This document shows, piece after piece, positions 1 through 13,029 of a DNA stretch of 64,000 nt; position 1 is the first letter of the stretch, and each line of letters starts with the position of its first letter. Source of the DNA: Latrodectus hesperus (Eukaryota > Arthropoda > Arachnida > Araneae > Theridiidae); NCBI GenBank assembly GCA_037975125.1, contig JAJQOW010000024.1, positions 310,001 through 374,000 of the forward strand, given 5' to 3'. The notes beneath the pieces are model-generated. The model did no database searches. It was not told the DNA's origin and was given only the letters and a program-made list of their open reading frames with translations. The translations under genes and the position numbers were made by a program.

Positions 1-1400
1 AATCAATTTGACACAATTAACACATTTGACGCTAAAATATTAAGTATAAAAGTAAACTTTATTTTTTTACCTATAACTTATTTATTCAAATATAAATTAT
101 ACTGAAAATTAATAACTCTGAAGATTTTTTCTCAAACATTTTATATTTTTTTATGTTTACAATATTAAATCAAAAACTCTTTTCTTATTGTTTAAAATAT
201 AACAAGACCCCAAATTAAAGGTGATGATAGATATTTATATATATCACGAAATTTTAAAATCTATTCGATAAAAAATAAAAGCATATTTATGCTACAACTA
301 TAGAATTAGCATTCATTACAAATAGTAGGTGCTTAAAAATTTTTAAAGGAGATCCAAAGTCTTCTTAATCCAATTTATTCTTGAGGAAATGCTCATTTTG
401 TCGTTACAACTGATATTTTTTTAAAAATTTACATTTATATCGATGCTTTTAAAAGTTTTAAAATTTTATATCTTCAAAATTTGCTTTTATTTTGACTAAT
501 TAAATGTGATTATTTTATAGTACAAAAATATTCTATAAAATAATCATTAAATTTGCTTCTTATTAATTTTGTTTGCATTATTTATTAACTTAAGGAAAGG
601 ACATACTTAACATCCAATTTATAAATTCTATTCATTTCTATGATTAAAATTTCAAGACCTTTATCCATTGGTTGGATTAAACATCACATTATAGAAATAT
701 TATCTACCGTAAAAATATAGTCGTCTCAATATTACAATCATCAATTATATTAGACACTGAAATTTTTTTTTGGTTTTTATTCATCTTAACTTTAATTAAA
801 AACCATGTATTATATCATTTAGTATTGTGAAGTGTATCAAATTTTAATTTTTAATTCTGTCTGTAGATAAAAAAAATAGTTATCAATAAATATTTTGATC
901 AAATTTTCATAATCGGAAAAGCTATTAATTTATAATTCCTCATACTCAATAAATATTCAGCAAAACACGTCAAGTAGAAAACTGAAAATATATCTGTATG
1001 AATATTATATTTATCAATTTACAAAAACATTTTATATCAAATGCGTAATCTGAAATTCTATTTCATAATTCATTAATAGTATTGGTTTTCTAAAATATTA
1101 AGTAATTTTTGTATATGTATAAAATATTTTTAAAAGCGGTTAATTCGTAATAAAAATATTTTTATGCACAACTTACAAATCACTTTTTGTAAGAATAAAA
1201 TTATGATGAACAATCGTTAATTGCTCGTATTATTCAAATAAGTATAAGAATAATGAATAAAAATATATGAATAAATTTATAATTTTACTACCATTCATTT
1301 AGGTCACGAACAAATAAACTTCAAAAGTACCACATCATATCTAATAATTCAAGATAATATTGACATTATGTATCTAAAAAGAATGATTTACAGTAAGCAA
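1..1400. other. AT-rich spacer upstream of G1
   Basis: No open frame of convincing coding character, no RNA gene and no recognisable repeat. The stretch is AT-rich with short homopolymer runs. It probably holds the distal upstream region of the gene at 1554. Confidence 0.6.
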
Positions 1401-1402
1401 GT

Positions 1403-1476
1403 TTCGTGAATTGTTTCACAATCATGAAAAATAAAAGTTATGCGTGGTAAGTAGAACCTGAATACGAAGTATAAAA
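1403..1476 (+). promoter_or_regulatory. Putative promoter of G1
   Basis: A TATAAAA box lies at 1470-1476, 84 bp before the ATG, which is the family spacing. The upstream box seen as TCACGCA in the other copies is not present in that orientation. Instead there is TTCGTGA at 1403-1409 and TGCGTG (reverse of CACGCA) at 1441-1446. Whether either is the functional counterpart is inference. Confidence 0.5.
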
Positions 1477-1553
1477 TGTAGGCAGTAGTGTATTGGAGTT
1501 ACCATTCATTTACTGCATTTCTGTTAAGTGCAACATCCCTCCAAAAATATTAA

Positions 1554-2417
1554 ATGAATTTTTTCTACGTGTTTTCATTTTTGATGTATGCTTCTTTCTA
1601 TAGATGCATAGCTGTAGAACACTTTCAGTCAAATGCTGTTAAGAAGACTGAGTTGACTCGTGCTGGACGTACTTTCGATAAATTCTTCAAAACAGATAAA
1701 AGTTATGGTGACGAAGGTGATGACGATGACTACAGAATTGAGGAATATCAACCAAACCTAAAGAAGAATGGGCAACCATCACAATCAAACCCAAGCTACA
1801 AAATCAACAATTACCCACTGTTTGGATCCAGCAACAAAGCCTATCCCTTCTACCATCCTTCTTTGAAGAGTGGTTTCCAGTTTCACGGTGGCTCAGAATT
1901 TGGTGACTTTGCTTCTTTCAGTGGTCAGAATAATGACAAAGAAGAAGGAGGATTCCTTTCAAAATTTGTGTCGGAGAAACCAATTTCAGCTGCCATCATT
2001 CCTCTCTCTATTGTTATGGCTTCAGTCGTACCAGTACTCCTGAACTATATGACAACAGGTTTGACTCCTCCATTTCAACCGATTCAAACTACGGCGACCA
2101 ATAAGAAAGAAGCTAGAAATGTGAACGAAAATTGGGACTCTCTAATTGAGAATTTAGTTCAATTTACGAAATCTTTAGATTGTAAAGAATGCTTCAAAAA
2201 GACTATTTGTAGAGTTGCTACAGGAGAAATCCCGTTGCCCAAATCAGAGTACATTGACATGGCAACTTCTGTTGTTGCACGTATCACTGAAGATGAACGT
2301 ATCAAGAAAATTGATGTGAATGACTTTATGAACCATTTCAATAAAACTAATTGTGATAAAACTATTAATAACAAATATACAACGATCAGAAGTCAAAGTA
2401 TTTATGTTGATTTCTGA
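1554..2417 (+). CDS. Secreted family protein G1 (287 aa, unknown function)
   Basis: Single-exon member of the tandem family; function unknown. Residues 1-20 form a signal peptide (hydrophobic run ending RCIA). An RAGR site at 36-39, a possible furin-type RxxR processing site, is followed by TFDKF and an acidic run at 53-59. A Tyr/Pro/Gly-rich region (about 85-114) contains a GFQF motif, then EEGGFLSKF leads to EKP (141-143) and a 25-residue hydrophobic segment (144-168) with two prolines. The C-terminal domain has Cys 210, 213, 219 and 267. The ATG is chosen because it opens the signal peptide and sits 84 bp after a TATA box. A possible poly(A) signal lies at 2596. The closest relative in the window is G3. 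The acidic linker and hydrophobic helix could suit a secreted structural or membrane-tethered protein, but I cannot assign a role. Confidence 0.87.
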   Translation: MNFFYVFSFLMYASFYRCIAVEHFQSNAVKKTELTRAGRTFDKFFKTDKSYGDEGDDDDYRIEEYQPNLKKNGQPSQSNPSYKINNYPLFGSSNKAYPFYHPSLKSGFQFHGGSEFGDFASFSGQNNDKEEGGFLSKFVSEKPISAAIIPLSIVMASVVPVLLNYMTTGLTPPFQPIQTTATNKKEARNVNENWDSLIENLVQFTKSLDCKECFKKTICRVATGEIPLPKSEYIDMATSVVARITEDERIKKIDVNDFMNHFNKTNCDKTINNKYTTIRSQSIYVDF

Positions 2418-2601
2418 ATTATGAAATAGAACTTCTATTAAACAATTATTTGCCTTAAATATATTCGTTTCATAAAGTAAATAATTTTAATCAAGCCATT
2501 GATTGAATAATCTATAATACTTCCTAAGAAAATTTTGTCTGGTTTTGAAAACTTTATACTTTTAAAATTTCTGTTTTATTTTATTTCATACGCTGAATAA
2601 A

Positions 2602-5600
2602 TTTCTTACAAATCAATAATGAGTTTTTCTTCCTTCACATGAATTTAAATAGACATCCAAACTTTATTTTTAGAGTATTGCATTTCTTATTAAATAATAA
2701 TTTCATTATTTAATGACCATTCCCTAGATTTTCACTATATTCCTGAAAATTAAAATTGATAACCGTTAAACTAGAAAGATAAATTACATAAAATTATCAT
2801 GAAGTTATTTCTTTTTCCTATGGATAGGTAACATTTTTAATGTTTTTTATGTTATATTCCTAAAATATAATACTAATTCTTATAATTTTTGCCTGTACTA
2901 ACTATTTATTTAAAATTTGATATTTAAACCAAATTTCTTAAGCTGCAACTAAACATATATTTCTTTTTCAAAAGAACAGGAAAATAAAGCAGCGCCATCT
3001 GATGTCAGGAATTCATTCGTTATTGTTCACAGCTATTCGAAAACGTTTTGCTGTAGAAATGGAAAATATAGTTATACATGCTGACTAAAGTTTTGAAATC
3101 TTGCGAGAAACATTATTATCAAAATTATAGCTTTTAGAATAGTACTTATAATAATTTAAATATTTTAAATATTTTTGAATTCTTCATTATTCTAAATACA
3201 CTTAACCTTAAAATACATTCAGTTTTAAATAGTATTAAAAAAGTTAATGTTTATCTCTTTCATTTATATCGTACTTTAACTTGCTAAATAGTGATTCTTT
3301 TAACATGTTAACAAATACTTTTCAAACAAGATAGTATGAGTACATTTAGTCAAAACTGAAATAAATTTAAATATCAATATTTCATTTTGCTATGGAAATT
3401 TCATACAAAAATTGTAAGTGTTGCACTCAAAATTTTATATGAATGAAGCATAAATTTGTTATAAATTAATCATTCTTTCATTTTAATACATTTATTTTGT
3501 CAGCGTAAGGATCTTAATGAATGTAATTCTGAAAAATATATTAATACTGAAAACAATATTCAAAAAACCCTTTAAGTAATTCATACACACTTGCTTTTTA
3601 AATACTAATTTATATGTTATTTTATGTCAATAGTTTCAATTAGTTTTTTTATTCAATTAATTCAATTATTCATTAATTAATTATCAATTAATTCAATTAT
3701 TCATTCAATCATTCAATTATTCAATTAATTTATATTCAATTAGTTATATTATGAAGCAAATAATAACATTATGCGCTTATTTTTTAAAATTTTTGCCTAA
3801 CTTCAGAATCTGAAGTAAATCTGAAACAATATTTTAATATTCATATTTCATTTGTTCAAATGCAAAAACACGATTTCTTTAGTCAATAAATAAATTTTAA
3901 GAATTTAATAGAAGTTTTTTACCATTATCAGAAATTCCTTAATGAAGTGTTACTGTTAATATACTCAATATAAAAATGAAATTAGGTGTGTATACATCAA
4001 TATGTCAATAATGAACCAGTTTATAGTTTTCTTTTTCTATTCTCCCTCACACATACATAAGTTTCTCTTTCATTTAAACAATTTAAGACTCATTATTACT
4101 CCCTCCTGTGAAAAGCTGTACTTATTTATTGCCAGTAATACTGCATCAAAACACTGCTTGAAATTTTTATACATTATTTCTTACATTTTACATACTTCTT
4201 TAAAGAAGACTAGTCTAATTGTCAGTTACATACTATCTAGTATTCAAAGATAATAGTGAAAATTAAAATATTTTGCAGCAAAAACTTATTGTATGCAACA
4301 TTTATGTCAATGCAAGTACTAAAATGTAATAACAATATGACAAGACGTTTTATCTATAAACATTCAGTAATCATTGTGTCTGATGAAAGAAATTTAAAAT
4401 TAATTTAAGAAATGGAAAAATACATATTAATATGTTCTTAAACTAAATATTATAAATTACTGAATTCACTATAAATATAAAGGAGGTAACATTGTTCTAT
4501 TTAATACCTAACAACATATAGTCAAATATAAGTAATACTTACGTTTAATAATTAAGATACCCATATATACTATATAATAATTTCTTAAATTATGATAGTA
4601 ATAATTTTCTTAGAGTTTTCAAATTATGTTTGAATCAAAATTTTTAAAAGTAAGGTTTTCATAATATTATTCAATCACTTGTGTACCAATAAAACATCAC
4701 GAACTAAAACTTTAAAAATATTTGAATTACAGAAAATAACTTCGGTTGGATTTAAAATTTCTTCTTATTCTAGCAATTTATGCTCTATTATTAAAATCTT
4801 TAAGAAATTAGGGAAATGGTGTACATAAATAACGAAAATTGAAATTGAAAGCAAAAGTCAAGAAACGTCTAAAAAATTTTGTCGTAAAATTTATTATTTA
4901 TCTATGAAGTGCAAGTTATCTCACATGAAATGAAAATAAAAATTTACGTTTTATGTGATGCATTCTTTAGTATTTATTTATGTATTTACTGCATTTAATT
5001 ATTTATATTTGAAGTGAAACAGTTTTAGCTTTTATGAGTGAAGATTATAAAAGTTTCAATATTTTTTCACTTTTCAAAACTTTATATGTTTGCATTTTTA
5101 TAATATAATTCAATATAGTTATTTCCCAAAATACAATTCCTTACTTTGAGAAATTACTATATAAAATTTTGTATCAATAATTTGGTATAATTTTAAAAGT
5201 TTATTAATTTTAATTTTTAAAACCCTTTTAATCACTATTACTCAATTTTTTTATCATGGTTATTATGAAAAATAGAACTAGTTTTAGATAACCATAAATC
5301 CATACTTCCATTTTGAAGATTTATTTGTTTTATATATAAGATCACAGAATTTTCCTTTCTTAAAGCAGTAAAACTGTTAGTATGACAACACAATATTTTT
5401 CATTTGTTTCGGAAGAGTGTACTTATCTTCTTAATTAATTTATCTTCTTAATTAATTGTTGTCATGGGTTGAAAAATTATGATTTTCAATTCTGTCAGAA
5501 AATAATTGATTTATGAAGCATTAAAAAAACAAAATTAGGTGTCAGATAACATAAAATGTATTTATACAACTTAGGTAGTTTCAACAAATACTTATATATT

Positions 5601-6019
5601 ATCATCACGTTTTTCTTATTTATTTTTTACCTAAATGATCTAAACTTTCCTTCCATAAAATCAATTTACTATGTAAAATGTAAGCATTTGTTATAAGCAA
5701 TAAAATAGAAAACTGTGCTGCTAAGTTACACATCCTAAGTCGCTCATACTAATGCTTTGTCATTATCATGTATTGCTTCATTTTATTTCTTAAAACTATG
5801 ATAAAAATTCATTTTTAAATATTAATATTCCATATATACTACATTTGAAATTTATTAAAAAATTCACTACATTTGAAATTTTAAATCTCAACCATTATAT
5901 TTGACAGTTTAAAATACTGAATATTTTAGTTAAACATATTTTTATTCATTCAATGTTTATTAAATCTTTACATGATAAAATTATTTACACAGAAACACAC
6001 GAAAATTATATATTTATAT
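2602..6019. other. Spacer, no gene seen
   Basis: AT-rich DNA without a convincing gene. An open frame at 4002-4253 lacks coding character and homology to the family. It contains low-complexity TTCAATTA-type sequence (about 3650-3745), a short 17-bp tandem duplication near 5425-5458, and a CTCF-like motif near 2987-3003 listed separately. Confidence 0.6.
2987..3003 (-). promoter_or_regulatory. CTCF-like motif 1
   Basis: The minus strand reads ACATCAGATGGCGCT, close to the animal CTCF core CCANNAGRKGGCGC with one mismatch in the leading CCA. It lies about 0.57 kb after the G1 stop. A single short motif match is weak evidence. Confidence 0.3.
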
Positions 6020-6790
6020 ACAGGGTTCCAAATTTAAATAACACGTTAAAGAAATCCTATAGTATTAGTTATTTTTCAGAAAATTATGACAATTGAATAA
6101 TACTGTAATTGAGATGAATGACATGAATTGTCATAAGATTTGTAAGGTTAAAAAGCAAAACTAGTTTCAAACACCATCATGAAAGTGTAGTAAAATTATA
6201 CAAAATAGTACTACATAATTTGCAAGCTGGTATTCATTATCAGTTATTATCTGAATGCACAAAATTACATGTTCAATTGTTGAATCAGTGTTTTGTTGTT
6301 AAGATGTTATGCACATGACACATTATGCTATCTTTAATATCTGAAATCGATAAAATGGAATCGTGTTAGAATTAATCTTTTGAATGGAAACGCTGGCAAA
6401 ATTCGCAAGGATTTATATTTAGGAATCTCAAAAGAAAATCACCATTATTCATAATACTGGTTATTTTGTTTTGTACAACAAGAAATTTATAGAGAATCAC
6501 ACCGTCCTGCATGAACATCATTGTCTAAAAACATTTATTTGCTATCAAAATTCTGGAATCATGAATATTTCCAATAAATATACGCCTTTTTAGCCATCGA
6601 AAAACACGCGCCGTATTCCTGCAAAAATTGAGAACCTAGAATGTATGAGGGATTAAAATTGCAACACACTGTTACTTGCTTTGTAAAGGCATTTACTGTT
6701 TATTTGTAGCTTTCTTGCCCCTCATATTTGGAAGCTGTTTGTGTTATTAGTCTAGTCCACACGGAAGTGAGACTTGACTAAGAAAAAAAT
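6015..6790 (-). mobile_element. Fossil mariner-type transposase, minus strand
   Basis: Minus-strand conceptual translation, with many stops and frameshifts, shows pieces typical of arthropod mariner-like DDE transposases: MQDG near 6510, LNINPCEF near 6400-6420 (compare the SPDLNPCDFW block), KDSIMCHVHNI near 6300-6340 and IEHVILCIQ near 6240-6275. The low-coordinate edge carries TACAGGGTTCCAAA at 6020-6033, resembling a terminal inverted repeat. The N-terminal half is not recognised. It is inactive. Confidence 0.55.
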
Positions 6791-7032
6791 ATTTACAATA
6801 ATTCATTTTTAAACCTTTTTTAAATATCAAAATATAATTTATACTCCTAATATCAATTTTCTTGATAGTCAATGAATTATAATCAAATTAAAATTTTTTT
6901 CTAAACTATATAATCTATTTTTCTTTTACTACGCAAACCAATTTGAATTTTCAATGAAAAAGCGTAGGTGAATTGGAATAATGTTTAATGATAATGTGTA
7001 TCTAAATATTGATATTTTTGCAACCAAATTCC

Positions 7033-7973
7033 TTAAGGTACCCGAACACATTCGAAACACTTTTTTTGAAATACACTGCATATATTTTTGTAACCATTTT
7101 TGATTATTTAGTTTTAGAAAACACAACACTATTGAGCTACTAACATTTGGTTTATGCCAATATTATTTTTCAGAAATGTTAAATATATATACAATTTTAA
7201 GCATTTAATTTAAAAAATTTTAAAAAATGCTACATCAAAAACTATTAAACATATTTGAAAAATATGTATACCAAATGATCTATTTGTTGTTATTTAGAGC
7301 ATGTATTAAAATTTTAAGTTTTTTTTTAAAAAAATAAAAAATTATAGGGCCAGTTGAATATTTATACTGAAATTTTAGCCAAATTTTCTGTGTCATTATT
7401 CGGATAACAGGCCATAATTTGGGAAACATTTAAGTGATTAAAATTCTGTTAGTACATTCTCTATAAAATAATATACAGATTAAGCTCATCAAATTTCAAA
7501 GTGATATTATGAAAATATTTGGAGTTATCATTTTTGAAGCGTGCAAATTATAGGTAAAAACCTGTTCTGAGAAAATCGCATTTAAAGATTAAAGTATTGT
7601 GTCTTTATAAGAAATTCTCATATTTGCTGATTAAATTTTTTTATTTTATTTGCTGATGGATTTCTGGAAAAGTAATTACTTTATGTATCTTTTAAAAGCT
7701 TACTAAATTTATATTTGAAAATTAAACACTGTTTAAACTAATTTTTAACATCATTCTGGCCCTTTAAACACCCACTTCCGGTGATTTAAAAGTCCACTTT
7801 TGGGGTTTCCTAATCTTTACGAAATCCTTCATATCTCAGAATCTAATTAATGTAGAGACAAAAAAACCTGTTTCGGAAAGCTGTTTAAATTCGTTATTTA
7901 CCCAAAGAATGAAATTAATTTATAATTTTGGGTCGAAATTGACGTTTTCAACATGTACGGAAGGGTACCTTAA
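7033..7973. mobile_element. Candidate non-autonomous TTAA-flanked element
   Basis: The left edge reads TTAA (7033-7036) then GGTACCC (7037-7043). The right edge reads GGGTACC (7963-7969) then TTAA (7970-7973), giving an 11-bp inverted pair about 0.93 kb apart. TTAA target duplication is typical of piggyBac and Kolobok superfamilies. The interior has no transposase. The terminal repeat is short and partly self-palindromic, so chance is possible. Confidence 0.35.
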
Positions 7974-8164
7974 CATATATAATTTTGAAGCATTCAAAAT
8001 TTTCTTTTCAAATATTAAAATGAATAATCCTTTTGTGAAAAATAAAGGTAAATTTAAAGAAACATCAAAATTATTTATTTAAGCTTAAAAATGATAAAGT
8101 AAATGAAAATTTATTTGGAGCAGTTATTTCATTAATATCATCTTATCAATATAATCTCACCAAG

Positions 8165-8864
<700 letters not shown>

Positions 8865-11800
8865 TTTACATAACATTAAACGCAATTACTATAAGAGAAC
8901 TATTATAGTGCAAGTAAAATTTTCAATTCCAAAGCAATTCAAATTCATAAACTCTTTTTATTAATTAACAAATTTATTATTAGTTTATAAATATTTAGTC
9001 CAAAAATTTTAAAATTATCTAATTAGTTGATTCAGATTCAAATGGAAATAAAAGTGCATTTTCTTGAATAAAATTTCTTAGCTAGTATTTATATTATAAT
9101 GAGTGACTATAGATATTTAAGCAGATTTTTAAATGCTATAGTTAAGATTATGATCTGTATACAGTTGAATGAAATGTTTTTTCTTGTGTAAACTGCAAAA
9201 TCTGACATTGTATGCTTGCTTATGGTTAATATTTAATGAAATATATCTCAAGCATTTTTTTTGTTGTATATAAAATAGGAATTGCTAACATTCTTATTTC
9301 TAAACACTTTTCTTAATATATTTATGCTTGTAATGGGAATAAAAATAAATATAGTATATATCAAAAGTAACACCATATAAAATATCACAAATTGTAGATT
9401 TAAAGTTGCAAAAATTTTAGGTAGCTCATTTAAGCAGTTATCAATTGAGCTAATGAAAATAATCAGTATCATTTTTATTTTTCAACATTTTTCTGTACAT
9501 TTCAGAAAATAATTTAATGTCAAATTTTTTAACTAAGGATTTAATAGAAATGTAATGTATTTTTAAAATTTATTGAAGGAATTATTAACACAAAATGTTT
9601 TGAAATTGTAAGACCTTAAAATTTAATAAACACATTTTTGTTTTGTAAATGCTTGTTCAATTAATTCTCCTATATTATTATTAAGAGCTTTAACAAACAT
9701 TTTTAATTAATTAAAAAGGAAATTTATTTGAAAATTTATTCCTTATTGTATGTATGCACAGATTATATGGTGACTCCTATATTTACATTATTATTCACTT
9801 CATTAATAAGTAATATCTTATCAAACATTTAAAAGTTCTACAAATGCTTTCAATGTCGATTTTAATTATATATTTGATATTTAAATTTTAGATAAGTAAA
9901 TTGTGACAGTTGAAAAACGTTATTATCTTATTATAATCATTTAATTATTCTACCATTATTTATAATACAGTTTTACATTTAAACTTTAAAGGGTTAACCA
10001 TATGTATGTTAAAAGTATTCAAAATTTTATACTTCGGTATGGGATAATTATAAAATATTTTTTCCAAATGAAATAATTATTAAGTAAATTGTTCAAAATA
10101 AGTTAAATTATATTTTTATTAATTAAATAATGAGTATTTCAGTTTCTGGATGCATGAAAAACTATTAAAATTTTAATATTTCTAAATATAAAATAACCTT
10201 GGTTTAATTAGCCTTACAGCTAACGAAAGTAACATATATTAATAAAATTTACTATTTAAAAACTGTCAAATAATATATTCTTAGTTGGCTCTAGATCATT
10301 TGTTCCTCAATGATATTATTTATTAAATATTGTTAACTTTGTACATCCCATTAATTACATAATAAATAATATATTTTTTTCTGAAATGCAAAAGTATATT
10401 ATTTATTATTTGTGCTCTGATTTGCTTAAAAGGAATAGATGTTTTCACCACAAAGAAAAATTTTCATATATATGGTTTCCAAATAACAGAAAAGATTTCT
10501 TAGAACCTTGAAAGGACTGTTGCCCTGTCTTTTATGTTACTATTCTGGACGGAGTCCAAAGTTTCTGCCACCATATGCAATAGACAACCACCAATAAATA
10601 GAGGCAAGTTTATTTTATATACAACCTTATTCTTAATTTGTATCAACTTTATTCATATATATTTTGTTTTATATTTTAAGATTCTTTTGCTAGCATAAAA
10701 ATGTAGTGATAGTTATCAAGTTGTTTTGATTTTTTATTTAATTCTGTATCTATCATATTATCTATCCTTAATTATCTAACATTTTTAGTTTTTCTGTAGT
10801 ATATGCTATATGATAAAAATAATTGCTCAAAATAAAAATAATTTATCCTTCAATGCAATTAACAAACTAAAAATAATTTTTTAAACAAACCAAGTTTCCA
10901 GTGATATTTAATGAATGCTATTGTTAAAGTATATTTAAATCATATAAATAAAGTGATTATAATATTTAGATACCATTTGCTTAATTTGAGTTTCTATTAT
11001 TTAGATTTAATTCTACAAGTATATAAATAATAAAGAACTATATTATAATTCAATATTCAATACTCTGATCTGAAGTATAATTGAAAATAAATTAAAAATT
11101 TAAACTTAAAATATTTTAAGAGAAATAAAATTCTACATATTATTTAAATATCATAATAAGCATATTATTTAAATACCCTTTCTTCTTTAATGGAAAAATA
11201 CAAATTAATAAAATATAAAATCATTTTTTGAAGATGTTGGTTAAAAATGGGAAAACATTGAAAAAATGTCAATTGGGATAAAATTGTAAAAGATGTTTTT
11301 GGGCACCATTTTATAAAAATATATTATTTGTTCATGACAAAAATAATTATATAATATTTGTATAATTTTAAGAACTATTTTACTGTATGAATTTTAATGT
11401 GTTGTTTTATTTCAATACAAAGAATTTACAAATAAATTTTATAGTAATATTAATAAGCCAATGAATTTTTATGTTGCATTTCACTGATTTTATTTCTATA
11501 GTAACTTAACATTTATTAAAATTAATCATAATAAAAAACATTATTTTTATTTTCTTCCAAATGCAACTAAACTAATTCAATTAACAAACTAAAAGAAAAA
11601 ATATTTATTTAACATGTAATTAAAGCTAACAGATATCAAAGTTAACAGATAATTCAGGATATGTTTATTTTATCAAAATAACCAATAGAATATGTGACTC
11701 CCCTGTACTGTATTTCATAAATAAATTCATAATTTATTTGAAGATATTTTTTAAATAAATGCGTGATAAATAATTATCACATGAAATGACAATCAACAAA

Positions 11801-12872
11801 AATTGTTGTTTTTGCTTTTAAATAAGATGAATCTTAGGATTTTTAGATCTTTTCTATTGATACTTACGTTTAGTTATTAAGATACCAATATACATATATT
11901 ATAGAAAAATTTCTTAAATATCAATAATAGTAAGAACAATCACAATAATAATGTTTTATGTAATATAACAAAGTTAACAAGTTTTACTTATAGACATAAA
12001 AGATATTTTTAATTTTTACGTAAATAGAAAATAATTGTTTATTTGAATTAAACTAATTGAATATAAGAGGAAATTTTTAATAGAATATTTGATATTTTTT
12101 CCATTTGAAACTGCTGTAAAGTATCTTTGGAAAACAAGATTTTTACTTTGGAAAGCTTAGAATGTGTATTTATAAATGTTGCAGTTTCTAGAGAAGAATC
12201 CGGGAATTTTAAAAGGTACGGGTTGCCAAATTTCTTAACCTTCAATTTTCAGGAACAGAGCAATTTTTTTACACATATTCTATTGCATTATACTTTTGCT
12301 CCTAGAATCTTTCCTAAACATTTTACATTGTATCCATAATATCCAATAATAGCTTATGAACATCATTAGGAAAATGCAAGAAAGTTGTTTTAAATGCAAA
12401 AATTGCAATAAATTAAAAATTTTAACAAACAAAATTGCTTAAGTTATTCATTACACAGTGTAACTAATATCTTTTCTTAAATGCTTAAAGGATTACATTA
12501 GCCCGTAATAAAAACATATGAGTAAATACAATATAATATTACTATATAAGAGGTTGTCTGCATGTATTTCTACAGAAAAACAAGGAATCTTAGTTTAATT
12601 TTATTATATTAAATAATTTCATATATAATCCAACTTATAATTTACGTTTTTATATTTATTAATATACTGAAGGAAAAAAAGGATGTCTGAATTGATAAAT
12701 GAATGTAAAATTTCTCGGGAAAATTCTTTTGAAAGATAAATCATATTTGAGTTAGGTCACGGACGAGCAAAAGCACATTTTTGCTACAAATCATAAAAAT
12801 TCTTTATTTTTCATCGAACTTGCCTTGAGAATGACAACAAATACAAAAAAACAAAGCATTATAACGAGTAAG
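8865..12872. other. Spacer, no gene seen
   Basis: AT-rich. Short open frames at 9248-9472 (minus) and 12048-12339 show no family homology or coding bias and are rejected. A slightly GC-richer patch at about 10490-10620 has no recognised identity. Confidence 0.6.
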
Positions 12873-12948
12873 TCACGCAGGCACTCCACGAGACATGCAA
12901 ATAAATATATTTATCGTGAAACTTAGAATGTGACTTAAATATATAAAA
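12873..12948 (+). promoter_or_regulatory. Putative promoter of G2
   Basis: TCACGCA at 12873-12879 lies 69 bp before TATAAAA at 12942-12948, which is 88 bp before the ATG. The pair is shared with the other family members. Confidence 0.65.
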
Positions 12949-13029
12949 AGTGCTAAACATCCCCTGTGTCCCTATCATTTGCTTACCTATTCCATCTTTG
13001 CTTACATCTAAAAACCCTCAAGATTAATA

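Noticed and set aside
4002..4253. Small open frame with a hydrophobic start
   Set aside because: No homology, no promoter module, and composition like the surrounding AT-rich DNA.
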